Source: Lachnospiraceae bacterium (GTDB taxonomy: Bacteria > Bacillota > Clostridia > Lachnospirales > Lachnospiraceae). From it: 64,000 nt of DNA. Location of the stretch: the NCBI GenBank assembly GCA_902381685.1, contig LR698958.1, positions 1 to 64,000 on the forward strand. The letters run 5' to 3'. Shown one piece after another: positions 37,184 to 45,799 of the stretch. Each line of letters starts with the position of its first letter. Position 1 is the first letter of the stretch. A program made the translations under genes and the position numbers. The notes below the pieces were generated by a model. The model ran no database searches. It was not told the origin of the DNA and was given only the letters and a program-made list of their open reading frames with translations.

Positions 37184-39649
37184 CTATATGTTTTCACTCC
37201 GGATTGTTTCGATAATATTCTGTTTTTCTACCTTTTTCACCGCATACTGCATCGTTAAACACACAATGATAAATACAAACAGAATGCAGATAATTACCTG
37301 TTGATACGGCACAATATATGACATTTCCAAAATGTTCGTAAACTGTCTGTAGAAAATGTATGACAGACCTAATCCAACCGGAACGCCATATAAAAGCGAT
37401 TTCGTTCCATACAGAAAACTTTCATACCATATCATTTTCTTAAATTCTTTATCCGTCATTCCGACAGACCGCAGCGTAGCAAATTCTCTGCTGCGCAATG
37501 CCACGTTTGTCGTAATCGTATTAAATACATTCGTAATACCGATAATGGAAATGACCGCCACAAATCCATATAAGAAAATGGAAATAATCAGATTGATACT
37601 GTTATTTTCTCTCGCCTGTTCTGCAAAATCCATATACGTCCAGCCGTCTTTTCCTGTTATTTTTTCCATGTTCTCACGAACTTTCATTGTGTCCTCGGCA
37701 TCTATATATAGCCCGTCATATCTGAAATCCCGATGAGACATCCACTCCTCCGACACAATCACATTTACCCCGTAATAAAAGTTTTGTGTAAATGGAAGCC
37801 TGTCTGCACGTTTGACAATCTCAATTTCTCCGCCATCAAACTGTAATTTTTCCCCTTCTTTCACCGCCAGTTCATGGTATTTTGTCTTTTTCGCTTTCTC
37901 ATCTTCTTCATCCCGAACAAAAGAAATACTTGTATCACATAAAATACCTTTATCCTTTACTTCTTCATAGGACAATCCCAATTCCTTTGCAAACGCTTTA
38001 TATGTTTCGTTGGAAAGGGAATAAAATGCATATTGCGCTTCTTTATCTTTCTCTTCCTGCGTAAATTCTTCTATGCCTCTGCTCTTTTCCGCCGTCTTTG
38101 TAAAAGAAATATTTTTCGGATCTCCTATCCAAACTTTTACAATCTCCGCTTTCTTTACTCCGTCTACCTTGCTTGCTCTTCTGAAAATTTCTCCCTGTTT
38201 TCCCAAATCGTCCTCATCATAATGTGCAATCAAGTTATAGTCCATTTTCGCAAATTTCATGTTCTGCATTTCCTGTCCGTATATCCTTACGGAACTGATA
38301 GATAAAAATAGTACAATACTGATGAAAAGGGAAAATACGGTTGTTCTGTATTTTTTTCGACTTCTCTTTAAATTTTTTCTCGCAATCTCTCCCTCTATCC
38401 CGAAAACTTTTCGGAATAGTTTTGATGTACGAAGTTTCTTCGCTTCCAATTTTGTATCTTTCGCCTCACGAATTGCCTCCATAGGCGAAACTTTTTGTGC
38501 TTTCTTTGCCGGAATAAGGGAAGAAATATAAATCATAACAATCGCTATCGCCACGGCAATAAGAATTGCCACAACGGACACATACATTTTCAATTCAACT
38601 TCCCCGCCAAACGACGTTCCCTCTAAAATCTTCATAACAACCTGAAGAGTACACCAGATTGCCCCTACGCCAAGCAGGACGCCGAGAGGAATGGCTATAA
38701 TACCTAAAACTACTCCCTCAAACAAAACATTTTTCCGTATCTGCTTAGAGGTTGCTCCGACACTCACCAGCATGCCGTACTGTTTCAATCTCTCTGTAAT
38801 AGAAATATCGAAACTATTTTTAATGACAAAAATTGAGGTCAGTAAAATAATGCCGATAACCATTCCCGCCAGTACTTTCAATACGACTAACACATTCGCA
38901 TTTACGACTGCTCCCTGAAAGTCAAGCAGTATATTATTAATCTGTAACTCATGTAATCCTAATTCTTTTTCAAGCATTTCCCGAAATGCAAATGTATCTT
39001 TCGGATTTTTCATCAGCATGGCAACATCTATATTTTCACTGATTTTTTCATCATCGGATATTGTAAACAAACTACACCCGAGCATCCCCTCTTCACTGTG
39101 GAATTCAACTGCCGACATTCCTGAAATACCCGACACGGTATATTCCTTTTCTTTGCCGTCAATATTTAATTTCAGTTTGTCGCCCACTCGGATTTTTGTG
39201 GTATAATCTCCCCGAAAATGTTCGGGAATTACAATTTCATTTTCACTCTGTGGAAATTTCCCACTCTGTAAAATCATTCCCAAATCCGAAAAATTTTCCT
39301 TTTTTACCGCACGCACTTTAATCTTCGTTGCATTTTCTTCGTTTACTCCCTCTTCATACTGTAATGAAAGAGGTTTCGCATTGCCGATTGTCTGTATAAC
39401 GATTTTCTTTTCTGCCTTTTCGTTGTGCAAAAGATATTTCTGCTTATCTTTCGGCACATTTTCAACCAGAATATGATAATTTCCCGAATTTTTCTTTGCA
39501 AAATCGACAAGGCTTCCCTGCATACTGGATACAAAAGTTGTTATCGCCGTAATTAGCGCCACCGAGAGTAAAATTCCAAAAATCGTAAGAACCGTTCTTC
39601 TCTTATTCTTCTTCAGACTTTTTACCGTGAGTTCATTTAAAATATTCAT
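37184..39649 (-). CDS. ABC transporter permease, FtsX/MacB type
   Basis: The 821-residue membrane protein has an N-terminal helix, an extracytoplasmic domain and two FtsX membrane blocks. The first (about residues 250-390) has ERLKQYGMLVSVGATSKQI. The second, at the C-terminus, has SREFATLRSVGMTDKEF. A second extracytoplasmic segment lies between. Such permeases with an LolD/MacB-like ATPase and a two-component system commonly handle antimicrobial peptides or envelope stress in Firmicutes. The ATPase gene ends four bases before this start. Confidence 0.9.
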   Translation of the reverse strand: MNILNELTVKSLKKNKRRTVLTIFGILLSVALITAITTFVSSMQGSLVDFAKKNSGNYHILVENVPKDKQKYLLHNEKAEKKIVIQTIGNAKPLSLQYEEGVNEENATKIKVRAVKKENFSDLGMILQSGKFPQSENEIVIPEHFRGDYTTKIRVGDKLKLNIDGKEKEYTVSGISGMSAVEFHSEEGMLGCSLFTISDDEKISENIDVAMLMKNPKDTFAFREMLEKELGLHELQINNILLDFQGAVVNANVLVVLKVLAGMVIGIILLTSIFVIKNSFDISITERLKQYGMLVSVGATSKQIRKNVLFEGVVLGIIAIPLGVLLGVGAIWCTLQVVMKILEGTSFGGEVELKMYVSVVAILIAVAIAIVMIYISSLIPAKKAQKVSPMEAIREAKDTKLEAKKLRTSKLFRKVFGIEGEIARKNLKRSRKKYRTTVFSLFISIVLFLSISSVRIYGQEMQNMKFAKMDYNLIAHYDEDDLGKQGEIFRRASKVDGVKKAEIVKVWIGDPKNISFTKTAEKSRGIEEFTQEEKDKEAQYAFYSLSNETYKAFAKELGLSYEEVKDKGILCDTSISFVRDEEDEKAKKTKYHELAVKEGEKLQFDGGEIEIVKRADRLPFTQNFYYGVNVIVSEEWMSHRDFRYDGLYIDAEDTMKVRENMEKITGKDGWTYMDFAEQARENNSINLIISIFLYGFVAVISIIGITNVFNTITTNVALRSREFATLRSVGMTDKEFKKMIWYESFLYGTKSLLYGVPVGLGLSYIFYRQFTNILEMSYIVPYQQVIICILFVFIIVCLTMQYAVKKVEKQNIIETIRSENI

Positions 39650-39652
39650 AAA

Positions 39653-40333
39653 CTACCTCACTTTCTCATCTTTTACGATTTTTCCGTCTGCGATAGTGAT
39701 AATTCTATCTGCCTCCAGCGCAATATTCTCATCATGCGTAATCAAAAGAATGGTCTGGTCATATTTTCGATTTGTCATTTTCAACAGGTCAATAATTTCT
39801 CTTGACGCTTTACTGTCTAGGTTCCCTGTCGGTTCATCTGCCAGCACAATTGCCGGGTGGTTAATCAGCGCTCTTCCGATAGAAACTCTTTGCTGCTGCC
39901 CTCCTGACAACTGATTTGGCAGATGCCCTCTTCTGTCCGTCAGGTTTAATATAGAGAGCATTTCTTCTAATTTTTCTTTTTCCACCTGTTTACCGTCCAA
40001 TCGACACGGCAGCACTATATTTTCCTCCACAGTTAAAATTGGAATTAAATTGTAAAATTGATAAACCAGCCCTAACTGTCTTCTTCTAAAAATTGCCATT
40101 TTGTCTTGATTTAATTCAGAAATTTCTGTTCCGTCAATATAAATCTTACCCGACGTCGCTTTGTCCACTCCTCCAATCAAATGAAGCAATGTAGACTTTC
40201 CGCTTCCCGAAGCACCTATAATCGCAACAAACTCTCCTCTTTCCACAGAAAAACTCACATTATCCAAAGCCCTCACTTCCGTATCGTTTACTCCATATGT
40301 TTTACATAGATTTTCCACTTTTAAAATTTCCAT
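39653..40333 (-). CDS. ABC transporter ATP-binding protein (LolD/MacB family)
   Basis: The 226-residue ATPase has Walker A GASGSGKSTLLH, signature LSGGQQQRVSIGRA, Walker B IVLADEPTGNLD and switch His in LLITHDENIA. I prefer the ATG at 40333, preceded by GGAGGACAGT, over the ATG at 40369. It pairs with the FtsX-type permease immediately downstream. Confidence 0.93.
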   Translation of the reverse strand: MEILKVENLCKTYGVNDTEVRALDNVSFSVERGEFVAIIGASGSGKSTLLHLIGGVDKATSGKIYIDGTEISELNQDKMAIFRRRQLGLVYQFYNLIPILTVEENIVLPCRLDGKQVEKEKLEEMLSILNLTDRRGHLPNQLSGGQQQRVSIGRALINHPAIVLADEPTGNLDSKASREIIDLLKMTNRKYDQTILLITHDENIALEADRIITIADGKIVKDEKVR

Positions 40334-40386
40334 AACTGTCCTCCTTTTTCCTTTTGACAGTACCATCATATCTGACGAAAGTGACT

Positions 40387-41631
40387 TTAAAGTGACTCTG
40401 TCGATATTTTATTGTTATTTTTTTCAGGAGGCATTTCCGGTGTGGCTATTGTATCCCGAAAATATTGCGGAGTTATCCCGGTATGTTTCTTAAATGTTTT
40501 ATAAAAATGTGATAAGTCATAAAAACTGAGTCTTTTTGAAATTTCTCCTATGGGAATTCCGGACTGCAGCATCATTTTAGATTCCTCAATCTTTCTATGA
40601 TTGATATATTCATTAACGGACATGCCTACTTCCTCTTTAAATTTCCGGCGCAGCGAACTTTCTGACAGATAGAATTGCTCTGCCAGTTTCGATATCTTTA
40701 TGCTGTCATAAATTTTCAGGTTAATGTACTGCAAAACGCATTGAATCAGCGAAGATTTTGCACGGACAGATACCCCGTGAAGTTCTTTTGTGAAATGGAT
40801 AATAGCACTGTCTCTTGTGACCAAAACCCCCATAAAGTCCTCTTGCTTCTCTAATTTTCTAATATAGTAATTTCTAAGTTTAATCACAGATAAAATGTCT
40901 TTCCCCATTTGAATTGCCAAAGAGGATAATTTTTCCAAAATAGTAATCGTATAATTTTTTTCCGTTTGAAGAGAACTGCTTGTCAGAATTGGAAGAACAC
41001 TCGTCCCAAGTTCCGCCAGACCGCTTTTCAACTTTTCGAGATCCCCCTGACTTACAAGATTCATAATTTGATTTTCATAATAAAAAGTATAGCGCTCAAC
41101 TCTAAATGTATTGTAAAGTTTTCCTTCAGAAAATGGTTTTTTCAGTTCAAACTGATTTTCCTCCACCTGTTTATGCAGTTCTGCCGAATAACCGTCTTCC
41201 AGTTCCATATCAAACAAAAATCCCAACAGGGAAAGATAATCTCTAATATCTCCCAACGGATACACCGGAAGTGTCGAATAATATTCCCAGCATTCCTCTT
41301 CTTTTAACATTTTTTTATTCTTCTCCGTCATATTATTATAGACAAGGGAAAATGTTTTTCTCGAAACGTTATTGATTCGGAAAGCCCCCATGACAATCTT
41401 TACATTTTTATATTTTAGACAGAGAAAAATTTCATTTAATATGCCACTGTAAAATTCAACAGCATTTTGTGCGATAATTCTTTTTTTAAATTCATAAGAA
41501 ATGGGATATTTGTAAATAGATGTATAACTTTTCAAAATCTCGTTCGTCTTTTCATCTAATACCCACACCGGCATCTTCAGTGCAACGTGTAATGCCTTAA
41601 TTTTCTTTAAATCCTGTTCATTTATCCTCAT
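40387..41631 (-). CDS. AraC family transcriptional regulator
   Basis: The 414-residue protein has a C-terminal two-HTH AraC domain (ISKLAEQFYLSESSLRRKFKEEVG and IGEISKRLSFYDLSHFYKTFKKHTGITP). The preceding 310 residues match no domain I recognise and may be the sensing part. It lies within the operon between the histidine kinase and the ABC genes. This is an unusual third regulator in a two-component/ABC unit. Confidence 0.88.
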   Translation of the reverse strand: MRINEQDLKKIKALHVALKMPVWVLDEKTNEILKSYTSIYKYPISYEFKKRIIAQNAVEFYSGILNEIFLCLKYKNVKIVMGAFRINNVSRKTFSLVYNNMTEKNKKMLKEEECWEYYSTLPVYPLGDIRDYLSLLGFLFDMELEDGYSAELHKQVEENQFELKKPFSEGKLYNTFRVERYTFYYENQIMNLVSQGDLEKLKSGLAELGTSVLPILTSSSLQTEKNYTITILEKLSSLAIQMGKDILSVIKLRNYYIRKLEKQEDFMGVLVTRDSAIIHFTKELHGVSVRAKSSLIQCVLQYINLKIYDSIKISKLAEQFYLSESSLRRKFKEEVGMSVNEYINHRKIEESKMMLQSGIPIGEISKRLSFYDLSHFYKTFKKHTGITPQYFRDTIATPEMPPEKNNNKISTESL

Positions 41632-41649
41632 GTATTAACCTCTTTCGTT

Positions 41650-42771
41650 TTAATATACCGCAAAAAATTTCAGGACAAATTCCGTTCCTTTCTGTTTTTC
41701 GCTGTGAACCTCTATATCCCCGCCCTGATGTTTTACAATGCTTTTTGTGAATGCAAGTCCAAGTCCGACACTGTCCTCCTTAGCATTTTTACTTTTGTAA
41801 AACCGCTCAAAGATATGAGGCAAATCTTCTTCATCAATCCCCTCTCCGTTATCCCATATACTTATTTTCGTATAGATATAATTCTCTTCCCACGATATTT
41901 TTACTTTTGTCGCACCATGTTCAATAGCATTTTTTACGATATTGCATATGCCTTCTTTTGTCCACCGAAAATCGCACCACGCCTTTGAGTTCTCTTTTCC
42001 GTTCTTTTCAATGATGCTTCCCGTAATTTCGCATAAAGCACAAAATCTGTCTTCAACTTCCGCTATCAAATCTTTTACCAAAATTTCTTCCTTTTTCAAT
42101 GTAAGTGTCCGGGAATCTAACTTAGCCAAATTTAATATTCCTTTTACAAGCCACTCTATCTTCATCATATCCTTTTGCATATTGTCCAAAAACAAATCTT
42201 TTTTCTCCTGCGGCAAATCCATTCGCAGCAATTCATTTGCCATATGTAAAGAAGTAATTGGTGTTTTTAACTGATGTGAAATATCCGCCAGAAATTTCTC
42301 CAACTCACATTTGCTCTCCTCCAAATAAGCATTCTTTTCCCTTAAAAGCATTGTAATGTCATATACTTTGTTTTTCAAAATGCTGGCTTCTCCTTCTTCA
42401 TTATCATGTAACTGCAACGTTTCTCTGTCGGACAAAATGTCCTCACAATATCTTTCCATTTCCCGCAGTTTTTCACTCTGTTTTTTCTTGTCATACCAAC
42501 TGACCGAAAAAAATAAAATGCCATTCAGCAGACAAATACCCGTAATCTCAAGCGCCATGGATATCGGACTGAAATCGCTCTTCTCCACCCCATATTTTCT
42601 TAATATGTCCGTTTCGCCCTGCTCCTCACCGTAAGCCGACAAAATTTTTTCTGTCGTATCGTACAGCCACCCGTTTATTTTTCTTTCTTTTGCCATTCCA
42701 AACAAAATACATACGGAAAAATTAAATATCATACAGCAACAGAGTATTCCCAACCATTTTTTCTTTTCCAC
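41650..42771 (-). CDS. Sensor histidine kinase
   Basis: The 373-residue kinase has two N-terminal helices (about 7-26 and 72-92) with a 45-residue extracytoplasmic loop. The HisKA box is FLADISHQLKTPITSLHMA, and the ATPase domain has NIVKNAIEHGA, DNGEGI, FERFYKSKN and GLGLAFTKS. It starts one base after the response regulator stop. The short loop suggests that sensing depends on a partner, possibly the FtsX-type permease downstream, as known for Bce-type systems. Confidence 0.92.
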   Translation of the reverse strand: MEKKKWLGILCCCMIFNFSVCILFGMAKERKINGWLYDTTEKILSAYGEEQGETDILRKYGVEKSDFSPISMALEITGICLLNGILFFSVSWYDKKKQSEKLREMERYCEDILSDRETLQLHDNEEGEASILKNKVYDITMLLREKNAYLEESKCELEKFLADISHQLKTPITSLHMANELLRMDLPQEKKDLFLDNMQKDMMKIEWLVKGILNLAKLDSRTLTLKKEEILVKDLIAEVEDRFCALCEITGSIIEKNGKENSKAWCDFRWTKEGICNIVKNAIEHGATKVKISWEENYIYTKISIWDNGEGIDEEDLPHIFERFYKSKNAKEDSVGLGLAFTKSIVKHQGGDIEVHSEKQKGTEFVLKFFAVY

Positions 42772-42772
42772 A

Positions 42773-43450
42773 TTAGCCTCCTATTTTATATCCCATTCCC
42801 CTTACCGTTTTAATTATGTCCGGTTCATAAGGATTATCCTCTATCTTCTCTCTCAACCTTTTTATGTAAACAGTCAGCGTGTTATCATTAACAAAATTTC
42901 CCGAATCGTCCCATATATGGGACAATATTTGATTTCTTGTTAAAATTCTTCCACGGTTTTCAAAAAACAATAATAAAACTTTGTACTCCAGCGCAGTCAG
43001 TTCCAACTGTTTCCCATTCTTATAAGCAACCTTCTCTTCTAAATGAATGGATACATTTCCGATAATCAGTTCCTGTTTCCTGCTGTCCTCAATTCCCGTA
43101 AGCCGGATTACATTTTTCACCCTGGAGACAAGTTCTCTTGGCCGGAAAGGTTTCGTAATATATTCATCTGCCCCCAAATTAAATCCCTTCACAATGTTTT
43201 TCTCTTCGTCCAGCGCCGTAAGGAAAATAACCGGTATCTTTTTCGACTGTATTTTCTGAAAAAATTCAAAACCGCTTCCGTCCGGAAGATTCACATCGAG
43301 AATCAGCAACTGCGTCTTCCCTTTTTCCAGTTTCTCTCTTCCCTCCGAAACACTCATTGCCAGTTCCGCACAATATCCTTCACTCTCTAAAAGAAACTGC
43401 AATCCTTCTCCTATATGCCTGTCATCTTCTATTATCAAAATCTGAATCAT
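42773..43450 (-). CDS. OmpR-type response regulator
   Basis: The 225-residue protein has a receiver domain (LIIEDDRHIGEGL, phospho-Asp in LLILDVNLPDGSG, Lys in EYITKPFRPREL) and a C-terminal winged helix ending VRGMGYKIGG. GGAGGG precedes the ATG. It is first in the five-gene unit with kinase, AraC regulator and ABC transporter, and probably controls that operon. Confidence 0.93.
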   Translation of the reverse strand: MIQILIIEDDRHIGEGLQFLLESEGYCAELAMSVSEGREKLEKGKTQLLILDVNLPDGSGFEFFQKIQSKKIPVIFLTALDEEKNIVKGFNLGADEYITKPFRPRELVSRVKNVIRLTGIEDSRKQELIIGNVSIHLEEKVAYKNGKQLELTALEYKVLLLFFENRGRILTRNQILSHIWDDSGNFVNDNTLTVYIKRLREKIEDNPYEPDIIKTVRGMGYKIGG

Positions 43451-43474
43451 CTTGTCTTCCCTCCTAATTCATTC

Positions 43475-43511
43475 ATACCACTGGTATTATACATTAATTT
43501 GCACAAATTAA
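43475..43511 (-). promoter_or_regulatory. Two palindromes in the promoter of the response regulator operon
   Basis: On the minus strand a -10 TATAAT lies at 43486-43491. ATACCACTGGTAT (43475-43487) is a perfect palindrome overlapping its downstream edge. TTAATTTG-CA-CAAATTAA (43494-43511) is an 8 bp inverted repeat inside the spacer. Both are candidate operators, but which protein binds is unknown. Confidence 0.5.
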
Positions 43512-43543
43512 AAGTATTATTTTTATATTTTTTAGATAATTTG

Positions 43544-43572
43544 TTGCTCATTTTCTCGGTTTGTTGTATAAT
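43544..43572 (+). promoter_or_regulatory. Promoter of the P-loop protein gene
   Basis: TTGCTC (43544-43549), 17 bases, and TATAAT (43567-43572) point to the gene starting at 43619. The transcript would be divergent from the response regulator operon. Confidence 0.6.
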
Positions 43573-43618
43573 AATAAGTATCAAGACAGAACGAAATATA
43601 CATAAAGGAGATAGTGCT

Positions 43619-44041
43619 ATGGTAAATTTATTAGTAGGCCCAAAGGGCAGTGGTAAAACACAACAAATGATTGATTTTGCTAATGAGAAAGCAAAAACAT
43701 TGGACGGAAATGTAGTTTTCATCAAAAACAGCCATAATGATACATACAATGTTTCTTTTGATATAAGAGCAATATGTATGGCTGATTACCCATCTATCCG
43801 AAACATCGATGAGTACACCGGTTTTATCTACGGCATGGTTAGTTGTAATCACGACATTGAGTGTATTTTTATTGATGGTATTTTAAAGCAATCCGACATT
43901 TCACTGGAAAACATGCCTCGTTTCGTAGAAAGGCTCAAAACCATCAGTAAACTTCATCATATCGATTTCTACCTGAGCATCAGTGCAAAACGCGAAGACT
44001 TAAGCGATATCGATTTAACCGACTGTCAGATACTCAATTAA
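43619..44041 (+). CDS. Small P-loop ATPase-like protein of unknown function
   Basis: The 140-residue protein starts with a clear Walker A GPKGSGKTQQ at residues 7-16. It has a possible Walker B (ECIFIDGIL, near residue 82). It lacks any other domain. The frame is open upstream, but AAAGGAG and the promoter support ATG 43619. I do not recognise a characterised family. Similar short proteins occur in Lachnospiraceae, but I cannot give a function. Confidence 0.8.
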   Translation: MVNLLVGPKGSGKTQQMIDFANEKAKTLDGNVVFIKNSHNDTYNVSFDIRAICMADYPSIRNIDEYTGFIYGMVSCNHDIECIFIDGILKQSDISLENMPRFVERLKTISKLHHIDFYLSISAKREDLSDIDLTDCQILN

Positions 44042-44046
44042 ATAAA

Positions 44047-44078
44047 AGAGGAAAATGATTTTTCACTCATTTTCCTCT
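44047..44078. terminator. Bidirectional terminator after the P-loop gene
   Basis: AGAGGAAAATGA pairs perfectly with TCATTTTCCTCT around an eight-base loop, and T-runs lie on both sides. It separates the gene from the convergent membrane protein gene. Confidence 0.85.
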
Positions 44079-44087
44079 TTTTATGTC

Positions 44088-45689
44088 CTATTTCATTGAT
44101 AAAACGGTATTGGCGTTCTTTCCTTTTGTATATTCTATTGTAACATTCTGTCCAACCTCATACTTAATCACATCTATAAAGTCTACAACAGATACATCGA
44201 ATATTTCATTGTTGCCTTCCAACATAATATAGAAGTGGGAATTTCCTTCGATAACGCCCTGCGCAATCTTACTGATTTTACCGCTTACCGTCTGTACTTC
44301 ACTTGTCTTTTCTTCCTCTTTGACAACTCCGTCTGTCACGAGCAGCTGATTATACTGCTTTTCACAGCCACTGACCGTATCGCCGATTGCTACTAACTGA
44401 TACTTCTGCACATTTACCATAGCATATTTCTTGACAAGTCCGGCGTCATCTTTCAATGCGATAAAATAGGTCGGCTCCCCTGAAATGTTTAACAGCAATG
44501 GGAACGTTGCCTTATATTTTAAATGCTGCACCTGTCCTTCTGCCGACGACATGGCTGATTTCTCCGTCGCACCTTCAATCGGATAGAATTTTGTCTCCAT
44601 TGTGCGCTGATTCATCAATACAAATCCAACGTTAGATTCATCTCCACTTACCGATGTCACGCCTGTATATACCCACACATCGTCATCAATGGCAAGATAA
44701 TTGTATCCGTCTGTTGTTTTCAGACAGTCTTTCTGTCCGAGTATACTGTTAAAATATCCGTGTTTCAAAGAACCGTAGTAGTCATACAACTGTACAAGTA
44801 AATCCGCGGAATATGCTCTGTCAATCCACGATGGCGCTTCATCAATGGCGTAATCTTTTGTCTCACCCGTAACCGCATTACATAAAACAACTCTTCCAAT
44901 TGTCTCGCCGCCAAATAATCCAATATTGAACTTCTTCACCGGACAAACCCAATATGGTGTTCCGTCATCGTCTGTCTCAAAACTTAAGTCATTGAAAATA
45001 TATGTCGGATATTTGAAACGGAGATGTCTGTAAATATTGCGGTTGAAATGCTCGCTTGTCGTGTACTTCATTCCCTCTTTCAATTTAACCAGTTCTGTTG
45101 TCTGATTTGCCATATCAATTCGTACATATGCCGGAATACCCTCCGAGCGGTTTGTAAACCACTTAATGATATTGGCATACTTAAGCGGTGACACTCTTAC
45201 CGGTCTGTCATTATAGTTAATCTGTGTATAGATATCATCTATCTCAAACTGAGAAACCATATCTACCATGCTTCCCATTTTACGGTTTCCCAACAGCGAA
45301 GCGGATTCCTTATCCAACAGTGGAATCTGGTCAAAAGACAATTCTTCAATGTCTTTTGTAAATTCTCCCTCTTCCACTTTCAGAAGATTTCTATACTTCT
45401 TCGCATTAATGATTGGTGAAGATAACAATGTCCCCACAGCATAAATAACAACAACCGCCACTCCCAAAGTAATCAGCGTCCTCATTCCCTTCGAGGACTT
45501 CACTTCTTCTTTCGTGCGGATTTTTTTCTTCCAGCCGTACCATACAATTAACAGTACCATGAGTATAATCAAAAATACCCAAAAGTCTTTGGAGTGAATA
45601 TTAATTGCCGGCAAAGTAACATAATAATATATTCCCGCAACAATCAAAAATGCAATCACTCCTATGATTTTCATTTTCATATTTTTCAT
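44088..45689 (-). CDS. Conserved membrane protein of unknown function
   Basis: The 533-residue protein has three N-terminal helices (about 7-27, 35-51, 70-90). A long domain outside or inside the membrane contains WIDRAYSADLLVQLYDYYG and a repeated beta-rich pattern. The C-terminal 75 residues look like an OB-fold or nucleotide-like beta barrel (SGKISKIAQGVIEGNSHFYIML). I do not recognise a characterised family. CAGGAGGAAG precedes the ATG. It lies between two unrelated genes and shows no operon partner. Confidence 0.72.
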   Translation of the reverse strand: MKNMKMKIIGVIAFLIVAGIYYYVTLPAINIHSKDFWVFLIILMVLLIVWYGWKKKIRTKEEVKSSKGMRTLITLGVAVVVIYAVGTLLSSPIINAKKYRNLLKVEEGEFTKDIEELSFDQIPLLDKESASLLGNRKMGSMVDMVSQFEIDDIYTQINYNDRPVRVSPLKYANIIKWFTNRSEGIPAYVRIDMANQTTELVKLKEGMKYTTSEHFNRNIYRHLRFKYPTYIFNDLSFETDDDGTPYWVCPVKKFNIGLFGGETIGRVVLCNAVTGETKDYAIDEAPSWIDRAYSADLLVQLYDYYGSLKHGYFNSILGQKDCLKTTDGYNYLAIDDDVWVYTGVTSVSGDESNVGFVLMNQRTMETKFYPIEGATEKSAMSSAEGQVQHLKYKATFPLLLNISGEPTYFIALKDDAGLVKKYAMVNVQKYQLVAIGDTVSGCEKQYNQLLVTDGVVKEEEKTSEVQTVSGKISKIAQGVIEGNSHFYIMLEGNNEIFDVSVVDFIDVIKYEVGQNVTIEYTKGKNANTVLSMK

Positions 45690-45799
45690 AACTTCCTCCT
45701 GTGAAAAGTAATTAGGCTCATTGTATCACTCTTCCCAAAATTGTCAAGCATTCTGCACGGAAAAAGGATTGCCGTTTCATGCAGCAATCCTTTTCTCTC

